64,000 nucleotides of DNA, from positions 1 to 64,000 of the forward strand of contig JAVTVY010019482.1 of assembly GCA_036873755.1 (NCBI GenBank), read 5' to 3'. Below the pieces are notes generated by a model. It searched no databases and was not told where the DNA came from. It saw nothing but the letters and a program-made list of their open reading frames with translations. Below, one piece after another: positions 12,416-27,400 of the stretch (position 1 is the stretch's first letter; each line of letters opens with the position of its first letter). Made by a program: the position numbers and the translations under genes. This DNA is from Hanleya hanleyi. Lineage: Eukaryota > Mollusca > Polyplacophora > Lepidopleurida > Hanleyidae.

Positions 12416-15400
12416 CTGAGAGAGGAAGAAGGGATGGAAAAAACAAATGGCATGAATATTACCAGAAGTCTATTACATAGAGAAGTCTAAATATGTCTAT
12501 TTGCTGCAGTCTGCAGTGGCGATGCTGCTTTTTCTGAAACATTTTGTAAACGTATCCTTCTTGCATGCTAAAAATAGCTTTGCTTCAGTTCAATGTGGAT
12601 TGGTATAACTCAAGTCCATTTTCTAAATGGGAGCCTGCGGAAGAGATCACTAGCGGGACAAAGAGAAATGTATCAACAGTTAGCTAACCTATAAATAATC
12701 ATACATATGGGTGGGAGAGTTATGGTTAATACATGTCAATAAATGAAATTGGCAATTCTTCTTGCCTCACTTGGAAGGACCTAATCTATACATTTTTCTC
12801 AATGCAGTGGCTCACGATTGACAGACTCCGTTTCATCCCACGGCATGCATATGCATGATTGTGATGTACACCATTACTCAACACACCCACTTTTGCACCG
12901 AGTGACACAAGGTGCATGAGGATTGGAGTAGCGGTAAATGACAGTTGATATTCACCTTATAGTCATGTTTCCGTCACTGGAGAATAATAGGTATCAGAAA
13001 CCACCTATTTATTGTCCAGATGTATTTACTCCCCGTGCAGAAGGACTGATCAATGGCTAAGTTGTCGCTCTTCATATTAAGTCTACGTTACCAGGCTAAT
13101 GCATAAAACACATGTAGGTCTACATGTAATGAGGCTACATTACATAAATATAAGTATGTGAATATCAAAATTAGTTTTACTGTTTATCAGTTTTAGTTTA
13201 AACAGATTAGAGATTTTTTTCTGTGTTATATTTTAACCATAGAGCTTCTCCCATAACAAGAAATATAACTGAGTGTCTTTTAAGGCATTCTCAATTTGCA
13301 TCACCAGGCACGGCGGAAGCAATTCATGATTGGGGGGGCTACTATCACAGCACAATTAGGCGAGGGTCCAGGGGCCGCCATAGTATTAGCCAGCAATGCG
13401 TCTCCCCGTCTTTGAGACGGGAAGTTTGTAAATGTGACATTGAGACGGGTATTGTCTAATTGAGACGGGTGGTACGTTTTTGTAAACATAAATCATTATA
13501 ATTGAGACGGGTTGGATTGAAAGATGTAATCCGTGTTAAAAGAGGCAATAAAATGTTATCAGGTAAAACATGAGGCTGCACCTAAAAGGTGCTTTGACCC
13601 CTCAGCACAATATGTCCAGCGAATAGTGCTAAAATAGGGGATATTAAACACCTTTACTAAGGCTGTATCAGTTAAGTAGTAAATAGTAATCCAGGGTCGT
13701 AATAAACTGGAATAACACGAAATAAACATAATAGTGCACATCTGTCCATAACTCTGTAAAGAAATGACGTAACACGAAATAAACATGACGGTGCACATCT
13801 CTGGGTTACTAGGGATATTCACTGTGAGTATCAGAGCTGTCAGTCAAATTGTAACTGAGATCTAGCCCGGACAAAAGTTAGTGACGGAAAATTTCAAAGG
13901 GCCATAACTCTGTACAGAAATGACGTAACACGAAATAAACATGACAGTGCACATCTCTGGGATACTAGGGATATTCACTGTGAGTATCAGAGCTGTCAGT
14001 CAAATAGTAACTGAGATCTGGCCCGGACAAAAGTTAGTGACGGAAAATTTCAAAGGGCCATAACTCTGTAAAGAAATGACGTAACACGAAATAAACATGA
14101 CAGTGCACATGTCTGGGATACTAGGGATATTCACTGTGAGTATCAGAGCTGTCGGTCAAATAGTAACTGAGATCTAGCCCGGACAAAAGTTAGTGACGCA
14201 AAATTTCAAAGGGCCATAACTCTGTAAAGAAATGACGTAACGCGAAATAAACATGACAGTGCACATGTCTGGGATACTAGGGATATTCACTGTGAGTATC
14301 AGAGCTGTCAGTCAAATAGTAACTGAGATCTAGCCCGGACAAAAGTTAGTGACGCGAAATTTCAAAGGGCCATAACTCTGTAAAGAAATGACGTAACACG
14401 GAATAAACATGACAGTGCACATGTCTGGGATACTAGGGATATTCACTGTGAGTATCAGAGCTGTCAGTCAAATAGTAACTGAGATCTGGCCCGGACAAAA
14501 GTTAGTGACGGAAAATTTCAAAGGGCCATAACTCTGTTAAGAAATGACGTAACAAGCAATAAACATGACAGTGCACATGTCTGGGATACTAGGGATATTC
14601 ACTGTGAGTATCAGAGCTGTTAGTCAAATAGTAACTGAGATCTAGCCCGGACAAAAGTTAGTGACGAAAAATTTCAAAGGGCCATAACTCTGTAAAGAAA
14701 TGACGTAACACGGAATAAACATGACAGTGCACATCTCTGGGATACTAGGGATATTCACTGTGAGTATCAGAGCTGTCAGTCAAATAGTAACTGAGATCTA
14801 GCCCGGACAAAAGTTAGTGACGCGAAATTTCAAAGGGCCATAACTCTGTAAAGAAATGACGTAACGCGAAATAAACATGACAGTGCACATCTCTGGGATA
14901 CTAGGGATATTCACTGTGAGTATCAGAGCTGTCAGTCAAATAGTAACTGAGATCTAGCCCGGACAAAAGTTAGTGACGCGAATTTCAAAGGGCCATAACT
15001 CTGTAAAGAAATGACGTAACACGGAATAAACATGACAGTGCACATCTCTGGGATACTAGGGATATTCACTGTGAGTATCAGAACTGTCAGTCAAATAGTA
15101 ACTGAGATCTAGCCCGGACAAAAAATTGTTGACAGTCCGTCCGGCCGACCAGACGTACATGCCGATTGCAAGACCCCGCAGCCCGATGGGCTGAGGGGTA
15201 AAAAGTATCAGGTTAACTCAGATTCTTCGTCGTACAAAACAGCGTTGTTGTTGTTGTCCCACGCATTCAGCGACGTCAGGTGTTTCCCCGGTTGGGAATT
15301 CCCTGGCTTGAACTCCAAATCGAGGCTTACCAGAACGGCACGTAAATCCTGGAGCATCGGCTCCAAAGAAGATACGCGTAGAAGTGAAAAAATTCTCCCC

Positions 15401-18400
15401 GGGGTGAATTAAAAGATTCCCTTGGTTGAAGTACAACGAGGCCGACAATACCATGTCATGTCGGATTTGTACTCAGGCGAATGGCTCTGGAATCTGGACA
15501 GACGGAACAAGGAATTTCAGGTCTTTCGTTCTATCATTTGACAGGACAGTCGGCACATTTTGACAACAACAACAACATGTCATGTCACCATATTAAGCGT
15601 TCGCAAGTGGTCCTCTAGTGTGCACTCCGTTTTGTAGTTGTTGAAACAAGATTAATGCCACTCCAGGAAAATTTCATATTTCTCAAAATGAACATATCGC
15701 CGCAAACTGAACGTATTATTATTTCAAAATTATCTTGATGCAACAAATATTAATGAAGAATCAGATATGATTTGCTCTGGACCAAAATTTGAAAATGATA
15801 AATATAAATAAAATGTTGAACAAAAATATTTTTGACCATCATTAAACACTGTTGGTAAAAACATTTTATTAATAAATACAAATTCTGAATTTAAAACGGC
15901 CTGCAATACATTTTTTGTTTTGTTTTTTATTATATTATCTCTTCTATCAGCAACATTATTCACACACAAACCCTATGAAAATTGATGAAAACACCAATCT
16001 GAAATTTTTGCATTGAAAAAACTGGGAAATTGTCCTGAAAAAATATGAATTTCAATAGCCCATTCAATTCAATTTTGAGTGCCAGAAATGGCCCAGAATC
16101 AATTTCCAGCCATCTAGAACCCCAGAGCTTAAAGGGCCTAGGCGGCCCCTGGACCCCGGCCTGAAGTGCTAGGATGGAGACTCCCTGTTTTCAAATTCTA
16201 GCTAAACCCCTGGGGGCCGCCTAGGCCCCGGAAGCTCCAGAGGTCTTAGATGGCCGGAGAGGCGTTCTAGCGTATTTCCGAGCAATAAAACAACAAATCC
16301 TCGCCCGTGTAAACTCTATTTGGGTTGCCTGTTTTCCCAACATTTTTTTTAATATTCATCATCGTCAAGCAAAATGATGTTCGGAAGTATAAATAATTTA
16401 AATATATCAGGGTTCCCGCCAGGAAAATAAATATAAGTCCGTTTTGATTATGGGATCCACTGAGGGGGGAGAGTATGAGAGGGGGGGTATCCCCCCCCTC
16501 TCACCAAATTTTTTTTTCAGAATTCCATGTAATTTGGTGGCGTGAGAGAGCACTTGAGAGGTGATTTTGTGACCAAAAGCCTAGTCAACAGATCGGTTAA
16601 ATCCAAAATAAAAAAGATATATTGTCAGTGTGTAAAATAGAAAGCACGGCAATGTGAAGCAGAAAATGAGAAATCCAATTTTGATGTCTGTTGTCGATCG
16701 CTTTCTTGAGTTCACCGACCGCACGTTTGGAAATAGAGACTATTTAATATATCTAAACACAGAAGCAAATGGGTGTAGAATACCAATACTATATAATACA
16801 GAAGCAAATGGACGTCGATTATCATACCTCATCATATATCCGGTCTGCCCCACTTGCCAAACAGGAGGACCACGTGGCCAGCCACGGCCAGCGCGGGATG
16901 AATGAAACATCCGGGACATCACGAGACCCGACAGGATATGCATTCTCAATTCCGTACACCACTCCGATCTCATATTATTATTCCCGTATAACGGCTACAT
17001 TTGCCCAGTACTTTTGCGAAATAAAAATAAATAACATACACCTTTCACATTGATTTTAGTTGTATTATTATATAGCTTCAACCGTTACTATAGGAACGAT
17101 CGATCGGGTCGTAGATGCAGTACACCAGCATGCAGACCTGCCGCATGCAGCTGATGGATATATTTCACCGATTAACTAAACAGCAGTGACCCAGGACTTA
17201 CGAAAAAAAAAAAAATTCGGGGGGAAAATATTTTTATGCTGTGGGGGAATGGGTCCGTTGACGGACCCACATTGAGCCCAGCGGAAACCCTGTATATATC
17301 AATTCAAATATATTCAATCCAAAGGTTCATTAAGCTTCGATCAGGTCATTGGCACAGCGATTTTTTCCACTTTTGTCTCCTTGTGATTCATGTATATTGG
17401 AAATTCTACAGCCGTCAGCGAACGTTCAACTTCTGCGCTACCGGTAAGTGGTGTGAAAACTTACCTCCGTCCACTGCATGCTCCTGTATCCATAGGGAGG
17501 AACCGATTCTCGCATCTTCGCAAATCCAAGCGAAGTCTACACGTGTAAATGACGCGGATTTAGTGTAGCATTTAACTTGAAATGTGAAGCTGCGATTCTC
17601 GTTGTTGACGAATTCATTCGCTATATCAACCAAGGTGATGGAATACGTACAACTTGGTTGATATACATGTAGCGAAGGAAGTCATCAACAATGAGAATCG
17701 GAGGCGAGTATTTGGTCGATGTTTGGAGTAGTCTAGCGTGTACTAGAGCAGCATTTTACGAACACGACTTGTAAATCATGTGAATAAGCAAGGATGACTC
17801 TCATGGTTATAACTTATCGGAAATTAAAATCTGCATTCAATACAGATTGTAGGTGTTTTCGCGTCACTCTATCGGTTCTTTGTCTATCTTTGTCTAATTT
17901 TTTTGTTTCGTGTGTGTATCTGTGTGTGTGTTCGTGTTTTTTCTGTTTTTTGCTGAATGTATTGGTCGGGGGATGGCCCCTCCGCCGTCCCTGTATCACA
18001 GCACAATAGGCGAAGGTAACAGTCACCTAAGACTGCGAACTGTAAAGAGCATATTGACTGTTTTCATGTGATTGACAAAATAAACATCAAGAATATGCTT
18101 TTCTTTTTATCACCTTATTTTGTCTTCTTGGATTCTTTCTTTACGATCATTCGCTTGCAAAACGAATAGCAAAATTGAGTGACAGTATTTTACCTTCGCT
18201 GATATCACGAAACGTCCAGGACAGAAGGAGTCATATGTTTTTAGCGGCATTTCGTCTTAGTAATTGGTGGCATACATGGTGTGAGGATTTAATCATTTAT
18301 TTCTATCATCTTTTATGGTATAACACTATTAACATTCTGTGAACCTAAAAATTACTAAACAAGGCCGGTGAAAAAATTTCTAAAGCTTTGGCTGGCCCAC

Positions 18401-21400
18401 TAATGCTAGACAGTTGTAAAGAGTTTTAGTAATGCGATAGATATGCGACGCAGACAATTCATTTTACTATTCATTTCGAAAATACGCATTCGTTGAAGTA
18501 TTTTTGCGTTGCCATCATATGAATTTTAGAAAATTTGGCCAAATTATTGGGGGGGCTTCAGCCCCCGTAGCCCCCCCCGGCTCCGCCGTGCCTGATCACA
18601 CTTCATCATTACAAGATAGATGCCTTGAACACAAATTGATAAAGACCCCCATTTAGTATTCACATTGTTTCACTTTCTGATCAATATGGTCCATGCAAGT
18701 CTATTGTTACACCAATATATCGAAACTATGGATTGTTGCCACAATATATGACACATCTGGTGGATGTGATACTTACCGCAAATGGGGCGTTTAACCTCTT
18801 CTTGATATCGAGTCTGTAATTCCTGTATTCGTCTTTGTTACTGACATCTGTGATTTTCAGACGTAAAATCTCGTATATCCTTCTGGCTTGTCTCTGGTAT
18901 AAAAAACAATGGCAACAATATATAGCGTCAGGGTTTCAGGGACACAGCTTTTAGGGTCTTGGTCATACAATTGTTTAAATTAAATCAATTTCACTTGGAA
19001 AACTGGACTTTTAATCAGAAAATCCAATATAATTATTAAAATTTAATGAAAGGGGTGTTCAGAAGAGTTTTATGCCGCCACCTGCAAAATCAGTGAATGT
19101 AGCATATGTAACTGAAATTATGGCAGATTATAAGGTTTTTGTTCTGACAGTTCAATAGAGGCTACAAGGATTTGTAGTTGAAATAGAGATGTGACGAAAT
19201 TGGTGAAGAACAACTAATGGTAGTTAAAAAGGTCTACAAAGTTTCAAAAGCATCCAGTGATAACTATGGGACTAGTTCATTACAAAAAAGATACTGGAAT
19301 AGAAGCAGGAAGTCCAAAATGTCATAAATCTGACAAAATTATAAATAAGATATGCACATCTTCAAACCATGTTAAATATGAACATGAACTATCAAGTTTC
19401 AGAAGTCTGGAGCCTCTGATGAAAACTGTGAATGTACATGTAGTTGATTCAATAGTTGATTACACAAGGTTAGTGTGACAGACAAACGGAGAGACAGGTT
19501 AAGTTACGCTTCCCAGCAAACTTCACCCATGTTTCATATGAAAAGTAATGACAGGACAGTTTAAGGGGAAATGTTTACATACATGTATATGTAGCTAAAT
19601 TTCTGTTTTAATTAACAGAACAAAAACAGTTCTACTCATCTAAACCCATACAAAATATTCCAGCTGACCTTTGAAAGTTTCAGCTTTTCCTGAGCTTCTT
19701 TTGCCATTCCATCACAGAAACCTCGAACCAGTGATTCATTCTCAAAACACGACAGCTTCACACAATTCCGCACATCAACAAAATCTCGCAATCGTTGGAA
19801 ATTTTCTGAGGGATCTTCCACTGAAATATATTTCATGCAAAACGACATTAAATTAAAGCTCGTGTGAAACACGGGCGAAGAGCATTTCCCCAGATAATTT
19901 TGTAACACATAATTTGGTACTCACAGGGCTTTAGATCTCCCCAATTTGGGCACACCCCCTATTAGGGGTGGCAATTGTTTTTTGGATGGGACAGAGGGTG
20001 GGGCACATACCCCTGGAGGATGAGCAATCAGGAATCATCCCTGGTAGAAGTGCCTCTGAAAAGGGATTTCTTCATCAATGGTCGAAACCCAGTGCGAGGC
20101 AACACCAACTTTATTTTGCGTTTCATGGGCCCACCGACATTAAAAAATCAAATACAAATCAAATTTCAAATTGCCACTTCTATATTTCCCACAAAAGTTT
20201 GAACATAAAGATTTTAACCCCCTTTTTATTCCTGATTATATGAATTAGGCTGTTGTATTCTATCTGAAACAATGCCAGCAAATAAATATGCCAAACAACA
20301 AAAAACATATACCTTTCACTATAATTTTTCACTGCAAGTCAGTGAATTGTTGTTGTTGTAAAATGGGCAATAACGACATTCAATGTACATGTGTAAATTG
20401 GGAACCTTCACTGGCTGTAGTAGTAGTGTCAACGGGAATAGAGTCATATTGGCCTCTTTGCACTTAAACTTGAGGGATAACTCTTGATTTCCCTAAACCA
20501 TCCGACAGCGGGCGCCACCAGCTCAAGAGAGCTCCCCGCAAAAGGGAGGTAACTCTTGATGCACTTTTGTGGTTTTTGGCAAATGCCGGGTTATCTTCCC
20601 TGATTCGAACATTTGCATATTAAATCTATACGAGAAAATGCCTGTATGGGGTATGGATGATCCGATGGGGTCGTATGAGGTATCATTGTGAAGCTTATGT
20701 GAGGGGGCATCTGATGGCCCGGGCTGGGTGTGGGGTTGAGATAGCGTCACTCTGCGCATGCGCGTTGGACCAAGGGTATGGAAATAGACGTTTTGGAGCT
20801 AGGGAAGCCACTAATGGTCCGATTGGGTCGAGTGAGGTATCAATGTAAAACCTATGTGAGGGGGCATCTGATGGGGTGGGTGTGGGGTTGAAATATCGTC
20901 ATTCTGCGCATGCGCGGTGGACAAAGGGTATGGAAATAGACGTTTTGGGGTCGAGGTGGGCCACTATGGGTCCGATGAAGTCGTATGAGGTATCAATGTG
21001 AAGCCTATGTGAGGGGGCATCTGACTGGACTAGTGGCTCGGGCGTTATCACCATTCTGCGCAAGCGCAGATGGGGAATTGTGGGAAAAGTGTATGGAAAT
21101 AGACGTTTTGGGATCTAGGGGGGCCACTAATGGTCCGATGGAGTCGTATGGGGTATCAATGTGAAGCCTATGTGAGGGGGCATCTGACTGGACTAGTGGC
21201 TCGGGCGTTGTCTCCATTCTGCGCATGTGCAGACAGGGAATTGTGGGAAAAGGGTATGGAAATAGACGTTTTGGGGTCTGGGTGGGCCACTCGTGGTCCT
21301 ATGGAGTCGAGTGAGGTATCAGTGTGAAGCCTATGTGAGGGGGCATCCGCCTGGACTAGTGGCTCGGGCGTTGTTACCATTCTGCGCATGCGCAGACAGG

Positions 21401-24400
21401 AAATTGTGGGAAAGGGTATGGAAATAGACGTTTTGAGATCTAGGTAAGCCCCTAGTGGGCCGATTGGGTCGAGTGAGGTATCAATGTGAAACCTATGTGA
21501 GGGGGCATCCGCCTGGACTAGTGTCTCGGCCGTTGTCAATATTCTGCGCATGCGCAGACAGGGAATTGTGGGAAAAGGGTATGGAGATAGACGTTTTGGG
21601 ACCTACATGTAGGTAAGCCCCTAGTGGGCCGATTGGGTCAAGTGAGGTATCAATGTGAAGCATATGTGAGGGGGCATCTGCCTGGACTAGTGTCTCGGTC
21701 GTTGTCTACATTCTGCGCATGCGCAGACAGGGAATTGTGGGAAAAGGGTATGGAAATAGACGTTTTGGGGTCTAGGTGGGCCACTCGTGGTCCTATGGAG
21801 TCGTATGAGGTATCCATGTGAAGCATTCGTGAAGGCGCATCCGACGGGGTGGGCGACACGTGGAACTGACGTCATTCTGCGCATGCGCAGTAGACCAAGT
21901 GTATGTAAATAGACGTTTTGGGATCTAGGTGAGCCCCTAATGGGCCGATGGAGTTGTATGAGGTATCAATGTAAAGCAGTCGTGAAGGAGCATCTGCCTG
22001 GACTAGTGTATCGTCCGTGTTCAACATTCCGCGCATGCGCAGACAGGGAATTGTGGGAAAAGGGAATGGAAATAGACGTTTTGGGGTTTAGGTGGGCCAC
22101 TAGTGGTCTGTTGGAGTCGAGTGAGGTATCAATGTGAAGCACACGTGAGGGTGCATCCGACTGGGTGGATGTGGGGTAGGAATATCGTCATTCTGCGCAT
22201 GCGCAGGCAGCCGTAGTATGGAAATATACATTTTGGGGCCGATGTGAATCACTAGTGGTCCAAATGGGTTGTGGGAGGTGTCAAAGTAAAGCTTTTGTCG
22301 GGTAGAGTCAGAATGGCGTGTTTTTTTTATTACAAGTCGAGTCAATCTGCGCATGCGCAGTTGGGTGTAGTAGGTAAAGTGGTCATTTTGGGGAAGTGAA
22401 GGAAGGTATTTGGTGTAGAGATGGACCACTATTGCTCCGAATGCATCGTGTGGGGTGTCATTTTGTAGCTCTCGGGGTGTAGGCCCCGATTTGTGGGCTG
22501 TCCACGTCATCTGTGATGTCATGGGTGACGTCATCAGGACGAGTAGTAGCGCAAGTGAGCATTTTGGGACAGTGAAGGAAGGTATTTGGAGTGGAGAGGG
22601 ACCATCCTTGGTCCGAATGCGTCGTGGGAAGTGTCATCTTGCAGTTCTCGGGGTGTAGACTCCATTTAACTGTTATGCTGCTAAATTCTTTTGTATGATG
22701 TACGAGGAGAAATGCTGGCTTTTTTTTTTAAATCCGGATTTCATGAACAAAAATATTATTTAATTTCGTTTGCTGGTGACTGGCCTAACATATCAATGTA
22801 TCCCAACTTGTTTAGTCAATGCTATTCGACCGCCTTTTATAGCAAAATCGACGATGTTGTCAGCGTAAATAAAATTTATTTGAAGAGACTACAGTATTTT
22901 TGGTAGAATTGCGGTTGAAAATGGCGAATTATGAGGAATTACAGCGGAAAATCTTGGTTTTTCAGCTGCCTTTCTCCCTGGTCTTTTCCGAGTTTTCGTC
23001 CGCCATTTCGGGCGTATGACGTCTCATTGGAACTTGGGAATTCCTTGTAGTTTCTGATTGAAGGCGTGATTTCGACCGATGGCCAATCAAACAGACGATA
23101 ACATCGAAAAACTGCAAGGGGGTGTTTTCCCGTTTCTCTAGTAACGCTAACAGCCGATCCTATGTCGGTAACCTTGATTGGACAAGCGTGGTAACGTGAC
23201 CTACATCGAAGCGCTCATTGGCCAGAGCCCTTCAACTGGGTCAAGCTGATCTGAGGGAGACGCCATTTTATCTCCTTGCGACGAAATTACGTGGCGCAGA
23301 AGCTCGACAGAAATTTGAAAATAAAGTTTGTTTAGCGGATTTCATCGAAACCCACACTTTGGAAATATAAACTGAGCTTCTGTACTTCAACTATACCAAA
23401 GAATCATATATTTTGAAGGGGTTTTCTGTGAGTATTTTATATTTTCTGGGTGGCTTCTCGACAACGTTTTATGGAAATCTCCGTTGGTGTTTTTCTATTT
23501 TTCAATTTTATTTCTTCCTCCCGACTTCGTTATTCTGAGACAGAATATCAAGTTTACATCCAAGAAATCAAATCAGTCTTAGCTAACAATATATGTATGG
23601 TTTTTATCGAGTTTCATGCTTGGTAAATTTGAAAAAAAGCGATTCCAGAATGGTACATCGCTGTACTCGCATTGACAGAAGCAAAGGCAAGCCACTATTG
23701 CGGCTCGTCGCATTTTTCGTATAGAAAGACGAGAGCCGTATGAACGGCTCGCCGCAGCGTAACAGTTAAGGGGGTCGTCAGTAGAAAATTTTAATTCTTT
23801 CATAAATGAAGTTATCTCAGAGATTTTCATATATATTGGATATATGATCAAAGTATTTGAAAAAAAAATCATTTTCACAAAGATATATATATCGGTTGCC
23901 ATGGTAACGGCGGCCATCTTGGATTTTGGCACTTAAATTAGGAAAGCATCATACGCCAAAGTAAAAGAGCTAACTTTATCAAACTTGCAGGGTATTTCTG
24001 TGATGTGTTCCTTTGTGCAAATAAGAAGTTTCAAGTAAAACTAACCATTGGAAGCAAAATTTGAGCTGTTTTACTGATTTACACTAAATACGCATATATA
24101 CCTGGTTGCCATGGTAACTGTATATTCGCTTATTGTGAAGATATTCTGAAAATATTTCTTATTTGCACTCAGATATATCCCAGCTACCAAATATCCAAAT
24201 TTCATCCCATTTGATCAATGAGAAGGTGAAATAATTGCTTTCCTAATGTTGAACAAGGGTTATGTGTAACCCGGCAGCTCGCCTTTTGGGTATTCAATAA
24301 CATGCAGCTTCACATAAAGATCAAGCCCTTCAGGTTGCACATCACTGGCAATGACAATACATATTGCAATAAAAATTTGACTTCTTCGTCAGTGATGCTG

Positions 24401-27400
24401 AAGTTGGATTGAAACATGAACTATATTATAAAACTTGAAATAAAGATTACCTTTTTTCCAAAAGTAAGCTTATACATGTCATTATGAATACATGTACAAT
24501 TGAAATTTTGTCTGAGATGTGGGTGTGAAATGCCTGGACAAATATGGTTCGTGCAAAAGCTTGAGGTTAAATCATGATGAGGAATGGGATTCGATACCAA
24601 AATTGAAGGAAATGGTGTTCTTCATTAAAGGCGACACAAAATTCCAAACCACCAGGGGTTAATATTTAATATTGTACTTCTGAAATGAAATAATGTCATT
24701 AAACTATTAGTACCGTAATTACTATAAAGGAATATATTGTAGTTGATTTGACGTGTTTGTGTATATGTAACAGGTCGGTGTAAGAACGCATTGTTGAGGC
24801 TTTTGTGCAGCTGAAAAGGGTCACGTCTAGACGCATTGTTGAGCTCAGACAGGCTATTGTAGGCTCTGTCTTGTGCATAATTCTTACACCAAGTATAAAC
24901 CTACAATGTACACTGCATCTCCTACCTAATAAGTTAGTATCACATATAAGAGATATACGCAGCTTCGCAAAAAGATCGAGCCCTTAAGGATGGCACATCA
25001 TTTGAGGTTGCACATCATTGGCAATGCACATCATTTAAAATAATAAATTTATTAAGAAATATGATTTCTATATTTAGTGATATTGAGGTTGGATTGAAGG
25101 AGGAACTATATTATATAACTACCAATAAAGATTACATTTTTTCCAAAAGTAAGCCTACACATCCCATTGCATAGATCTGATGAATACATGTTCATGTATA
25201 CATGTAGTTAGGAACAATAGGTGTGCAATTTTGAGCACGTTCTTGGTGTAACTTTGTGTGATGATATGTGAACAAACAAAGCTAATAACAGTGCAATAGT
25301 AGGACTAAATCTATCATTTCCAACAGGCAATGGGACACTTGCACTGTGGTAAACCTTCACATTTGTATGCAAATAAAAGAACGCAATGACAACTGTGTCC
25401 AATCATACTGTAATGCTCCATAATAATGTGCACGGGTAAAGACTGAGCTCACAAACTGATTTAAACTCACTTTTAATTAATATAGTAAGTTAAATGTGTG
25501 GACACAGATATGGTTGTACAAAAGCTTCAGGGTCAACGAGAAATTTGATAAAATTTTAGGAAATGGCGTCCTTCATTTAAGGCGACACGAAATTAAAAAC
25601 TAACAGGGGTTCGGTACTGCGGGATTCCCCCGCCAGTTATTTTGATATTGTACTTCTGAAATAAAATAATGTCAAAAACTATTAGTAAATACTATAAAGG
25701 AATATACTGTATGTGATTTGGTATGTATGACTGTGTATACAATGTACACTGCATCTCATGCCTAATAAGAAGTCAAAATTATTCTAAGTCCAGCCTAAAC
25801 AGAAAAGATTAACCCAGAAAACTTTCTAAGTCCAGCCTAAACATAAAAGTCTAACCGGACACCAACACCGCCACTTTCCCCCTCTCTCTCCCAATACCTC
25901 GCCTACTTCGTATACGGCGAGCTAAAAATGTGTGAAAATCGTGAATTCATGATTTTGAGAATAAAGTTGAACAACTTGAATGCTGTTGTACCTCTCATGT
26001 CTACTGTTGTTTTTTTCTTGCAAATCTGGATTTTCATACAGTTTGAAAGAGTATTGTCACAGGGCTGAATGCAATGTTCAATATAATATCACCATTTCTA
26101 ATAACAAGGGTTATGTGTAACCCGGCAGCTCGCCTTTTGGGTATTCAATAACATGCAGCTTCACATAAAGATCGAGCCCTTCAGGTTGCACATCACTGAC
26201 AATGACAATACATATTGCAATAAAAATTTGACTTCTTCGTCAGTGATGCTGAAGTTGGATTGAAACATGAACTATATTATAAAACTTGAAATAAAGATTA
26301 CCTTTTTTTCCAAAAGTAAGCTTATACATGTCATTATGAATACATGTACAATTGAAATTTTGTCTGAGATGTGGGTGTGAAATGCCTGGACAAATATGGT
26401 TCGTGCAAAAGCTTGAGGTTAAATCATGATGAGGAATGGGATTCGATACCAAAATTGAAGGAAATGGTGTTCTTCATTAAAGGCGACACAAAATTCCAAA
26501 CCACCAGGGTTTAATATTTAATATTGTACTTCTGAAATGAAATAATGTCATTAAACTATTAGTACCGTAATTACTATAAAGGAATATATTGTAGTTGATT
26601 TGACGTGTTTGTGTATATGTAACAGGTCGGTGTAAGAACGCATTGTTGAGGCTTTTGTTGAGGCTTTTGTGCAGCTGAAAAGGGTCACGTCTAGGCGCAT
26701 TGTTGAGCTCAGACAGGCTATTGTAGGCTCTGTCTTGTGCGTAATTCTTACACCAAGTATAAACCTACAATGTACACTGCATCTCCTACCTAATAGGTTA
26801 GTATCACATATAAGAGATATATATGCAGCTTCGCAAAAAGATCGAGCCCTTAAGGATGGCACATCATTTGAGGTTGCACATCATTGGCAATGCACATCAT
26901 TTAAAATAATAAATTTATTAAGAAATATGATTTCTATATTTAGTGATATTGAGGTTGGATTGAAGGAGGAACTATATTATATAACTACCAATAAAGATTA
27001 CATTTTTTCAAAAGTAAGCCTACACATCCCATTGCATAGATCTGATGAATACATGTTCATGTATACATGTAGTTAGGAACAATAGGTGTGCAATTTTGAG
27101 CACGTTCTTGGTGTAACTTTGTGTGATATGTGAACAAACAAAGCTAATAACAGTGCAATAGTAGGACTAAATCTATCATTTCCAACAGGCAATGGGACAC
27201 TTGCACTGTGGTAAACCTTCACATTTGTATGCAAATAAAAGAACGCAATGACAACTGTGTCCAATCATACTGTAATGCTCCATAATAATGTGCACGGGTA
27301 AAGACTGAGCTCACAAACTGATTCAAACTCACTTTTAATTAATATAGTAAGTTAAATGTGTGGACACAGATATGGTTGTACAAAAGCTTCAGGGTCAACG

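Larger units (their letters stand above)
13305..18594. mobile_element. hAT-like TIR element, 5.3 kb, TSD ATCAC
   Basis: Starts CAGGCACGGCGGAAGC and ends GGCTCCGCCGTGCCTG; ATCAC flanks both ends exactly (13300-13304, 18595-18599). Both subterminal regions carry G or C homopolymer runs (GGGGGGGC). A pearl-like element (13597-15199) and an 885 bp CAGGG element (16408-17292) are nested inside. No intact transposase is visible. A second terminus-like sequence, CTCCGCCGTCCCTG, ends at 17993, so more than one related insertion may be involved. It lies in a HAT1 intron. Confidence 0.75.

Noticed and set aside
745..15199. CRISPR-like arrays, because of regular repeats
   Set aside because: The monomers are 120-160 bp, contiguous with no spacers, and lie in eukaryotic DNA.
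16654..17053. Overlapping small ORFs around 16.7-17.0 kb
   Set aside because: Short, overlapping on both strands, inside a non-autonomous TIR element, with no motif.
21168..21551. 127-codon minus-strand ORF in the left TIR
   Set aside because: Same reason: repeated peptides follow the 160 bp monomer.
26669..27076. 135-codon ORF MQLKRVTSRRIVELRQ...
   Set aside because: It lies in a repeat element; in the twin copy the same frame is shorter because of a few changes, and there is no domain-like pattern.
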